DNA of 64,000 nucleotides, from positions 20,186 through 84,185 of the forward strand of contig JALOOU010000014.1 of NCBI GenBank assembly GCA_025454255.1, in the 5' to 3' direction. Position numbers and translations under genes: made by a program. The notes under the pieces are model-generated. The model was not told the origin of the DNA and did no database searches. It saw nothing but the letters and a program-made list of their open reading frames with translations. The stretch is from Desulfobacterales bacterium (lineage in GTDB: Bacteria > Desulfobacterota > Desulfobacteria > Desulfobacterales > SpSt-501). Shown here piece by piece: positions 34,297 through 41,861 of the stretch (positions are counted from its first letter, which is position 1; each line of letters starts with the position of its first letter).

Positions 34297-35199
34297 TCAG
34301 GGCAGCCGGTGGCGCTTCAGGAAATCGAGGACCAGCGGCACGATCGCATCCGCGGCATCCTCCAGAACGTAGTGGCCGGCCTGCGCGAAGAGATGGGCTT
34401 CGGCTCCGGGGAAGCGGCGCCGCCACTCGCGGTAGTAGTCGGCGTCGAAGACGAAGTCCTTCGCTCCCCAGCAGATCAGCATCGGCGTTGCGGCCAGCGT
34501 CGGCAGCCCTTCGTCCACGCGGCGCACGATGGCATAGCTGGGATCGCGCGCCGTGAGCGGGATGTCGCGGACGAATTCCAGGGTGGCCGTGCGGCCGGCG
34601 CGGCAGCGGGTGGGGGCCAGCAGCCCGCGGCGCACTGCGGGCGCCAGTCGTTTGGCCGAGGCCGTCAGCAGCGCGCCGCGGGCGAACAGGTTGAACCGCA
34701 GGATCGCCGGGCCGCTGATGCGGGACGTCCGGCGGATGAAGGCGAGCACCGTGGGCAGCGGTTTATCGGCCGGCTTGCGGAAGGCGGCCGTGTTCAGGAC
34801 GATGAGCCGGCCGATGCGCTCGGGGTGCCGCAGGGCGTAGGCGGCGCCGATCATGCCGCCCCAGTCGTGCAGGACGAGGGTGATCCTCTCCCGGACGCCG
34901 ATCGCTTCGAGCAGCCGCTCGAGGTCCTCGATGCGGTTGCTCAGACGGAAGGGGTAGTCGCCGGCGGCGGGCATCTCGGAGAGGCCGCAGCCGATGTGGT
35001 CCGGGGCGACGGCGCGGCGGTCGACCGAAACGGCCTTGATCAGCTCGCGAAAGTAAAACGACCACGTGGGGTTGCCGTGCAGCATGACCACCGGCTCGCC
35101 GGTGCCTTCGTCCACGTAGTGCATGCGGCGGCCGTTGACCTCCTGGAACCGTGAGGCGAAGGGGTAGAGATGGCGGAAGGGGGCGAGGTCGATCTTCAC
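34297..35199 (-). CDS. oleB: OleB, beta-lactone decarboxylase (alpha/beta hydrolase)
   Basis: Removes CO2 from the beta-lactone to yield the cis-olefin. The 300-residue alpha/beta hydrolase resembles haloalkane dehalogenases: oxyanion HGNPTWSFYFREL near 41, nucleophile Asp in LVLHDWGG (about D112) rather than the usual Ser, and catalytic His in QAGHYVLED near 275. The Asp nucleophile is diagnostic of OleB in this context. It overlaps oleA by 4 bases and precedes oleC. Confidence 0.93.
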   Translation of the reverse strand: MKIDLAPFRHLYPFASRFQEVNGRRMHYVDEGTGEPVVMLHGNPTWSFYFRELIKAVSVDRRAVAPDHIGCGLSEMPAAGDYPFRLSNRIEDLERLLEAIGVRERITLVLHDWGGMIGAAYALRHPERIGRLIVLNTAAFRKPADKPLPTVLAFIRRTSRISGPAILRFNLFARGALLTASAKRLAPAVRRGLLAPTRCRAGRTATLEFVRDIPLTARDPSYAIVRRVDEGLPTLAATPMLICWGAKDFVFDADYYREWRRRFPGAEAHLFAQAGHYVLEDAADAIVPLVLDFLKRHRLP

Positions 35200-36236
35200 C
35201 AGCGCACGCCCAGCATCAGGCAGTTGAGCCCGCTGCCGATGCCCAGCAGGCCCACCGAGTCCCCCGGCGCGAGGAAGCCGCGCTCCTCGGCGATGGCCGC
35301 GGTGATCGGCAGCGACACCGTGCCGATGTTGCCGAGGTGGCGGAAGGTGGTGAAGTCGCGTTCGGCGGGCACCCCGATGGCCTCCAGGAGGGCGCGCTGG
35401 TGGGCGGCGCCGACCTGGTGGCAGATGATCTTTTCGGGTTGGTCCGGGCCGAGCGCCAGCGACCGGCGGAATTCGCCGAAGGTCTCGACGCCTAAGGCCA
35501 CGCCGTGCTGCAGCACCCTGGTCGAGTCCGTCTCGGCCATGTGGTTCGCGCCGGCAGGGATTCCGGTGGCGGGGCCCCAGGTGCAGAGGCGGTGGTGCTC
35601 GGGGGCGCTGCGGGCCACGCCTCCGAGCAGCCGGCGCCCCTCGGGGGCGAGGGCGGCGTCCGCCAGCAGCACGCCGACAGCGCCCGAGCCGCCGGTCAGG
35701 GTGGCGATCGTCTTGCGCAGCACCTCCATGCTCTTCTCGCGCAGCAGCCGCTCGACGGTCAGGTCGACGATTTCGCGCGCCGATTCGCAGGCCACCACCA
35801 GCCCGGCCTCGACCTGGCCGAGCTCGATGGCGTTGGCGACCTGCACCATCCCGTTCAGGACCCCCAGGCAGGCGTTGGAGACGTCATACACCTGGCAGCC
35901 CGGCGGCAACTTCAGCGCATCGGCCACGGCGCAGGCGGTGGCCGGCTCCAAATTTTCGCGGCAGACCGCCGCGTAGATCAGCATTCCGACCCGTTCGCGG
36001 GGCACCCCGGAGGCCTGCAGCGCCTTGCGGCCGGCGCGGGCCGCGCCCGCGGAGAGCGCCGCCCCGGGGCTCCAGTAGCGGCGCTCCTGGATGCCGGTGA
36101 TCGCCTCCAGCTGGCCGCGTTGAAGGCGCAGCGCAGCGTAGAGCGGCGCGAGGCGCTGCTCCAGGTCTGCGGAGGTGACGACGTCCGGCGGCAGTTCGTA
36201 GCCGAAGGCGGCGATGGATACGCGTGAGTAGTTCAT
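35196..36236 (-). CDS. oleA: OleA, acyl-CoA/acyl-ACP head-to-head condensing enzyme
   Basis: Thiolase-superfamily enzyme (FabH-like, 346 residues) that joins two fatty acyl chains to a 2-alkyl-3-keto acid. Catalytic Cys in VSNACLGVLNGM is C123. A glutamate in CRENLEPAT (E97) lies 26 residues upstream, the same spacing as the OleA-specific base E117 to C143 of the Xanthomonas enzyme. His in CHQVGAAHQ and Asn in GNIGTVSLP complete the triad. The E97 match separates it from FabH. A strong promoter lies just upstream (36252-36280), with almost no leader and no clear Shine-Dalgarno. Confidence 0.95.
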   Translation of the reverse strand: MNYSRVSIAAFGYELPPDVVTSADLEQRLAPLYAALRLQRGQLEAITGIQERRYWSPGAALSAGAARAGRKALQASGVPRERVGMLIYAAVCRENLEPATACAVADALKLPPGCQVYDVSNACLGVLNGMVQVANAIELGQVEAGLVVACESAREIVDLTVERLLREKSMEVLRKTIATLTGGSGAVGVLLADAALAPEGRRLLGGVARSAPEHHRLCTWGPATGIPAGANHMAETDSTRVLQHGVALGVETFGEFRRSLALGPDQPEKIICHQVGAAHQRALLEAIGVPAERDFTTFRHLGNIGTVSLPITAAIAEERGFLAPGDSVGLLGIGSGLNCLMLGVRW

Positions 36237-36251
36237 GGCTGCTGTCGACGG

Positions 36252-36280
36252 TTCATAGGCAACGGGGCCGGCCGTGTCAA
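36252..36280 (-). promoter_or_regulatory. Strong sigma-70-type promoter in front of oleA
   Basis: Minus strand TTGACA (36280-36275), 17-base spacer, TATGAA (36257-36252). The predicted start, near 36245, leaves only about 9 bases before the oleA ATG, so the ole transcript would be nearly leaderless. It allows oleABCD to be expressed apart from the bcs-pfaC genes upstream. Confidence 0.65.
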
Positions 36281-36389
36281 CGGTTATTGCAGCGGCGCCG
36301 GGTCCGCCCGCCAGCGGCGCGGTGCGGCCGCCCCGGTGGCGCGGCGGCGGTGGACGGGTCCCGATGCGGGCCTGTCGCGGGTTGCCGCT

Positions 36390-39300
36390 TTAGTCGTGTA
36401 CGGGCACGAGCCGGATCCCGAAGCCATCCATGCGGTAGATGGGAAGCCCGTCCACCCGGAGGATGCCGGATGCCTCCAGCCCCGGCTGCGGGGTCGGTTG
36501 CACGGCGGTGATGGATGCCTCGACCGTGACCCTGCGGCTGGACGGCAGGATCTGTCCCCGGTAGGTCCAGCGATGGGGCTTTCCGGTTTGAGGCGCAAAG
36601 CGGTGCGAATCGACGAGCCCGGGCCAGCGCTGCCGGGCGGCGAACTTCAGCAGCTGGAGGAAGCTTTCGATCCCCAGGGAGCCGGGGCAGACCGGGTCCT
36701 GGTAAAAGTGGGCCTTGAAAAACCACTCCTCCGGAGCGACCCTTTTGAAACCGCGCACGAATCCCAGCCCGGCCGGCCCGCCGTGCGGCAGGTGCCGGTC
36801 GATGCCGTCGAGCATGCGCAAGGCGCCGGCGGGCATCGCCAGGGGCGGGGCGGGGCTTGCGCCCGGATCGTCGGGGGTGAGCGGGGCCTCGGCGGCAAAA
36901 AGAACGGGCTGCCGCTGCTCCTCTCCGGCCGGCGCGGCGGCCGTTCCGGGCGCCTCGCGCAGGCCCTCCTGCCGTTGCAGGGCGGCGGGCGTGAAAAACC
37001 CGAAGTAGGTCGAGCCCTCGTAGACCGGGCCCGTGCGGCTCGAGATCTCGAATTCGAAATGCTCGATGATCATGTCCGGCACCTCGGAGATCTGGCGCAT
37101 GCGCACGCGCGTCCGCAGGGTGCCGTCGTCGGGGCCGTGGTCGCGATGCAGCAGCGCCTGCCCGCCGAGGTTGCGGAAATGGAGCGGTTTATCGCTTTTC
37201 AGCGCCGAGCCCATGAAGGCCGCCAGCCAGCCGCAGGGCTGCAGGGCCGCCTCGAGCAGGACGCAGTAGGGGACCGATCGGCTGCGGTCGGCCCGGATGT
37301 ACCAGGCGTCGGGCGGCACGTCGAGTTCGGCCGTGACCCACCCGCCCGGCTGAAGCTCCCAGGCCGGGGGCTCGACCGCGGTGATGCGGTCGATGAAGAG
37401 GTAGGGCGGGGCGGGCAGCCGGGCGATGAAGCGCTCCGCGTCGAACGGCCGATAGGCATCGCCGAAGGCGCGGGAGGGGCGGCCGCGGGCGAACTCCAGC
37501 AGATGGCTGCGCGCGAAGCGGGCCGGGGCGGCGGGCGGTGCCGTCGCGGCGGGCGCCGGCCGTCGCCGCCGCCAGAAGGCCTCGATCTGCTGCCGGTCGG
37601 CGCCGGCCAGCTGCAGGGACATGCCGGTGAAGCGCACGATCTGGCGGCCGTCGGCCAGCATATCGGCGTCGGCCAGGGCATAGGGCTGCGGTCCGTAGCC
37701 GAGCTCCTTGATGTCCACCTGGTAGACGACGCGGCGAGTGCGGGGGGTCACCGGCCCGCGGCACTTGAGGGCGGCGCGCACGCCCGGCAGCGGGGCGTAG
37801 CGGGCGTCCGGGGCATCGGTGACCCATCCCAGCCGCTGCACGAAGACCCGCAGGGCGTGGGCGCAGCACTCGTACATCAGAGTGCCCGGCATCACCCGGT
37901 CGTCCACGAAGTGGCAGGTCAGAAACCAGGCGTCGGGCCGGATGTCGGCCTCGGCCCGGATGCGGCCGATCCCGTAGCGGCCGCCGGCGGGGTCGAACTC
38001 GAGCACCCGGTCGATCAGTTTCATGCGGCCGCCGGCAAGCCGGAGGGCCTCGGGCAGTTGAACGCCGTCGAACGCCCGGCCGAAACAGGCCGCAAGGTCG
38101 CCGCGGCGCAGGGCCTCCAGGGCCGCTTCATCGTAGGCCCCGGGCGACAGGGGCACGGGGTCGGCCCAGTCCGGCGGCCTGCGGCCGGCGGAGGGCCGGA
38201 GCTCCTCTCCGGCCAGGATGATGCCGCCCGAGGCCTCGACCTCCTCCGGGGTGAAGAACCCTGCGCACCCGTCGGTCATGGTGATGAGCGGCGCCCCATC
38301 GATTTCGCCTCGGAAGCGGAAGAGAAAAAGATAGGTTTCGCCCTGGCGCAGGAATTTTTCGATCGTGATGTCGTAGCGGATGGTTTCGCCGGGCCGCGGC
38401 AGGTCGCGGTGGAACTCCACCGTCGCATCCAGCAGCCGATAGGTGCGGCGGCCGCGCACGATCTTGTCGATGCCGAGATAGGCGCACAGGAAGAGGTCGG
38501 CCTGGCCGGCCTCCACCGCGATGCACACCGGCGCCCGGCCGCCGTCGAGGTACCAGGCGCCCGGGAGCACGTCATGCTCGGTCACCACCCGGCCGGGGCC
38601 CAGAACCCCCTTTTCGCCGCGGACCTCGAGAATGCGGTCCACCAGCATCAGCGGCTCGTCCGGCAGACGCACCCGGGCTGCAAACCCGTCCACCTCGGCA
38701 AACTCCGGCCCCAGCACCTTGGCCGCCGAGCCGCGGGCGAATTCGAGGCATTGGCTGCGGTCGAAGGCCGGCCCCTTCGCCGGGGCGGGGGGGCGGCCTG
38801 CCGCTGCCTCTCCGCCGCCCGCCGCCGCCAGGAGCCCGGCGTGGACCTTCAGGGCCTCGGCGTAGCGGCGGGTGATGTCGCCGGAGATCTCGAGAAATGC
38901 CTGATGGGCGCGGGCGGTGGCCTGGCTCGCGTGGGCCAGTCCGTCGATCAGGCCGGCTCCCGGCGCCCCTGCCGGGGCCGGCGGAGCGGCGGCCGGGCGG
39001 CCGGCGGCGGGGGGTGCCGCCGGCCGGGGCGCCGGAGGCACGTGGAGCGGTTTTCCCGCCACGGAAACTCGGATCGAATCGGCCCGCTGCGGGGGCGGCT
39101 GGAGTTGGCCGGGGCGGGCCGCCGCCGGCGGGAGCGCAACGGCCTGGCCGGCGCTCTCCAGAACGACGTGCATGCAGTTGCCTTCGTCGCTGAGGCAGGC
39201 GGCGAGTGCGCGGCGGGGGGCGGCGCCGCGCCGAAGCGGCTTCGGGACGCCGGTGGTGGACGGCGCGCGCGGGGCCGTCGCGCCGTGGTAGAGGCTCAGG

Positions 39301-41861
39301 GCGGCCTTCACGACCGAAACCAACCCGGCTGCCGCACCGGTGTGGCCGCAGACCGGCTTGGCCGATCCCGGCGGATCGCCGTCGGCCATTGCCCGTGCAA
39401 AGCGGCCGAGCAACTCGGACTCGAGGGCGTCCTCGGCCGGGATCCCGCTGCCGTGGGCCTCGATCGCGTCGATGCCGGAGGGGTCGACGCCGGCCTCCGC
39501 CAGTGCGGCTTCCAGCGATCTGCGGTAGGCATCGCGGCTGGCGGTTTCGGAGTCGATGCCGCCGCCGCCGGCGGCGCCGACCCCGCGCACCACGGCGTAG
39601 ACCCGGTCCCCGTCGGCCAGCGCCCGGTCGAGGCGCTTGAGCACGAGGGCCACCGCCCCCTCGCCCGGCAGGGTGCCCTCGCTGGCCGGATCGAACGGGC
39701 GCAGCCGGCCGCCGGCCGAAAACGGACGCAGCGCCCGATGGAGGGCGACGGCGCGCAGATCGCCGCACAGGTCCACGGCCCCGGCCAGCGCCCAGTCCAG
39801 CTCATCGGCCTGCAGCGCGCGCAGCGCCTTCTCGAGCGCGCGCACGCCGGATGCCTCTGCGGCCGAAAGCGTGAAGCTGGGCCCGCCCAAACGGAACTCG
39901 CGTGCGATGCGGCTTGCCGCCATGCTGCCCAGGGCGCCCAGCACCCGGCTGGCGGTGAGCGGCGGGCTGCAGGCGTCCTGGGCGCGGGCGATCCAGTCGA
40001 GCGTCTCCGGGGCAGCTGCGCAGTCGCGGCGCGGCTCCGCCCGGCGCGCATCGAGCAGCCAGCGCAGGTGGAAGTTGGTGGCCTCGAAGTCGAAATCGAT
40101 GCCGATCAGCGCCCCCGCGCGGGGGCGCTCCCGGCGCAGTTCGAGTCCGGCGTCCTGCAGCGCGTCGGCGGCGACGTTGAGCATGAGCAGCTGCTGGGGC
40201 AGGATGTCGGGGATCTCCCGCGGCGGGATGCGGAACCGGCCGGACGGAACGATAAAGGCATCCTGGAACCCGCCCGCAAGCGGCTGAAGGTCCGGCAGGA
40301 GCCGGTCGCAGTCCTTCCACCGGCCGGCCGGCCGTTGGCGGATCAGCGGCGTTGCTGCGAAGAGCGCCTCGCGCAATGCGGCCAGCGAATCGGCCCCGCC
40401 CAGACAGGCCGCCATGCCCACGATGGCCACCGCCGGCGGGCCGGCACCGGGGATGCCCGCGACCGGAAAAGGGGCGTTCGGCGTCCGGGCGGGTGCGCCG
40501 CGCGCGGCGGCGGAGCCGCTCGTCTGCCACTCCTCGAGCAGCAGATGGGCGTTGATCCCGCCGAAGCCGAACGCGCTGACGGCCGCCCGGCGCGGGGTCT
40601 GTGGGGTTCGCCGCGGCCAGGGTTCGGCCTCGAGCGGGACCCTGAACGGCCCCCCGTGCAGCGGGCTGTGGGGCGGCGCCTGCCGGAAGTGCAGGGTCGG
40701 CGGCAGGGTGGCGTGCTCAAACCCCAGCAGGGTTCTGATCGCGGCCGCCGCTCCCGCCGCCGTCAGGAGGTGGCCGATCATCGACTTGACCGACCCCAGG
40801 GCGCACTGGCCCGGCGCCCAGCCGGCATCGGCCCACAACCGCCGCAGGCTCTCCAGCTCGACGGCATCGCCTACCGGGGTTCCGGCGCCGTGGCATTCGA
40901 TATAATCGACGTCCGCCGGCGACCACCCCGCCGCGGCGTAGGCCGCGGCCATGGCGCGCAGCTGCCCCTCGCTGTCGGGGGCCAGCAGGTTGCCGCGCAG
41001 GTCGTTGGAGAGGCCGATGCCGCGGATGAGCCCGAGGATCGGGTCCCGCTCGGCGAGTGCGTCCGGCAGGCGCTTCAGGGCGAGGAGCCCCGCCCCTTCG
41101 CCGACGACCAGGCCGTCGGCGCTGCGGTCGAACGGGGCGCAGCGGCCGCTGGGCGAAAGCGCCCTCAGCTGGCTGAAGCCGACCTGGGTGAAGAGGCAGT
41201 CCGGCCGGGAGAGCCCGCCGGCGAGCATCGCATCCGCCCGTCCCGCGGCCAGCTCGTCGCAGGCGAGCTTTATGGCGTAGAGCGAAGAGGCGCAGGCGGC
41301 ATCCAGGGTCAGGCTGCCGGCGCCCAGCCCCCAGGCCTTGGCCAAAACGGCGGCGGGCAGTCCCGCCACGCGGGCGGCGAGACTGGGGCCGCGGCCTCCG
41401 GAGACAGCCGGCGGCCGCGGCGGATCCGCCTCCAACAGGCGGCCGAGCAGCTCGCGCGTGAAGCGCGAGGAGGCCTCCGTGGGCAGGACCAGGGCGGCCA
41501 GAACCACGCCGGTCCGCTCCCGATTGAGGCGCGGGGGGGCCGGCCCTGCAAGGATCTGCCGGCTGGCCTGGAGCAGCACGTGGTAGAGCGGGTCCAGCTG
41601 CCGCAAAAGGTGCGGGTCGATCGCCAGCCCCTCGGGGTCGAAGCTGAACTCCGGCAGCAGGCAGCAGCGGGCGGAGACGGCCTTGTCCGGCTGGAGCTCG
41701 GCGCGGACCATCTGCTCGGGGGGGGCGATCCAGCGGGTGCGGGGCACATCGGCCGCGGCATCCCTTTTGGAGCAGATGTTGGCCCAGAGGCGGCCGGGGT
41801 CGAGCGCTCCCGGGAAAAGCCCGGCCATGCCGACCACGGCGATGGGGGTCGCAGGGCTCAT
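36390..41861 (-). CDS. PfaC-like PUFA/secondary-lipid synthase subunit (KS-CLF-DH-DH)
   Basis: An 1823-residue iterative type I synthase subunit. Domain order: ketosynthase (1-~435; active Cys DAACASSLYA at 190, His in ECHGAGTPVGD and VKSMIGHLL); chain-length-factor ketosynthase (~460-880) whose active Cys is replaced by Glu (LSAAEASG, E669); an Ala/Pro linker; then four FabA-like hot-dog units (from ~1030). Units two and four carry catalytic His in CHFVDDRVMPGTL (H1317) and AHFYQDPVCPGSL (H1718); units one and three lack it, giving the pseudoDH-DH-pseudoDH-DH layout of PfaC. It would dehydrate and isomerise growing chains carried on PfaA ACPs. Start overlaps the bcsC stop (ATGA), coupling it to the cellulose operon. 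Confidence 0.93.
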   Translation of the reverse strand: MSPATPIAVVGMAGLFPGALDPGRLWANICSKRDAAADVPRTRWIAPPEQMVRAELQPDKAVSARCCLLPEFSFDPEGLAIDPHLLRQLDPLYHVLLQASRQILAGPAPPRLNRERTGVVLAALVLPTEASSRFTRELLGRLLEADPPRPPAVSGGRGPSLAARVAGLPAAVLAKAWGLGAGSLTLDAACASSLYAIKLACDELAAGRADAMLAGGLSRPDCLFTQVGFSQLRALSPSGRCAPFDRSADGLVVGEGAGLLALKRLPDALAERDPILGLIRGIGLSNDLRGNLLAPDSEGQLRAMAAAYAAAGWSPADVDYIECHGAGTPVGDAVELESLRRLWADAGWAPGQCALGSVKSMIGHLLTAAGAAAAIRTLLGFEHATLPPTLHFRQAPPHSPLHGGPFRVPLEAEPWPRRTPQTPRRAAVSAFGFGGINAHLLLEEWQTSGSAAARGAPARTPNAPFPVAGIPGAGPPAVAIVGMAACLGGADSLAALREALFAATPLIRQRPAGRWKDCDRLLPDLQPLAGGFQDAFIVPSGRFRIPPREIPDILPQQLLMLNVAADALQDAGLELRRERPRAGALIGIDFDFEATNFHLRWLLDARRAEPRRDCAAAPETLDWIARAQDACSPPLTASRVLGALGSMAASRIAREFRLGGPSFTLSAAEASGVRALEKALRALQADELDWALAGAVDLCGDLRAVALHRALRPFSAGGRLRPFDPASEGTLPGEGAVALVLKRLDRALADGDRVYAVVRGVGAAGGGGIDSETASRDAYRRSLEAALAEAGVDPSGIDAIEAHGSGIPAEDALESELLGRFARAMADGDPPGSAKPVCGHTGAAAGLVSVVKAALSLYHGATAPRAPSTTGVPKPLRRGAAPRRALAACLSDEGNCMHVVLESAGQAVALPPAAARPGQLQPPPQRADSIRVSVAGKPLHVPPAPRPAAPPAAGRPAAAPPAPAGAPGAGLIDGLAHASQATARAHQAFLEISGDITRRYAEALKVHAGLLAAAGGGEAAAGRPPAPAKGPAFDRSQCLEFARGSAAKVLGPEFAEVDGFAARVRLPDEPLMLVDRILEVRGEKGVLGPGRVVTEHDVLPGAWYLDGGRAPVCIAVEAGQADLFLCAYLGIDKIVRGRRTYRLLDATVEFHRDLPRPGETIRYDITIEKFLRQGETYLFLFRFRGEIDGAPLITMTDGCAGFFTPEEVEASGGIILAGEELRPSAGRRPPDWADPVPLSPGAYDEAALEALRRGDLAACFGRAFDGVQLPEALRLAGGRMKLIDRVLEFDPAGGRYGIGRIRAEADIRPDAWFLTCHFVDDRVMPGTLMYECCAHALRVFVQRLGWVTDAPDARYAPLPGVRAALKCRGPVTPRTRRVVYQVDIKELGYGPQPYALADADMLADGRQIVRFTGMSLQLAGADRQQIEAFWRRRRPAPAATAPPAAPARFARSHLLEFARGRPSRAFGDAYRPFDAERFIARLPAPPYLFIDRITAVEPPAWELQPGGWVTAELDVPPDAWYIRADRSRSVPYCVLLEAALQPCGWLAAFMGSALKSDKPLHFRNLGGQALLHRDHGPDDGTLRTRVRMRQISEVPDMIIEHFEFEISSRTGPVYEGSTYFGFFTPAALQRQEGLREAPGTAAAPAGEEQRQPVLFAAEAPLTPDDPGASPAPPLAMPAGALRMLDGIDRHLPHGGPAGLGFVRGFKRVAPEEWFFKAHFYQDPVCPGSLGIESFLQLLKFAARQRWPGLVDSHRFAPQTGKPHRWTYRGQILPSSRRVTVEASITAVQPTPQPGLEASGILRVDGLPIYRMDGFGIRLVPVHD

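Noticed and set aside
32197-35154. 985-residue plus-strand ORF
   Set aside because: Antisense shadow of oleB-oleC-oleD, low-complexity composition without motifs.
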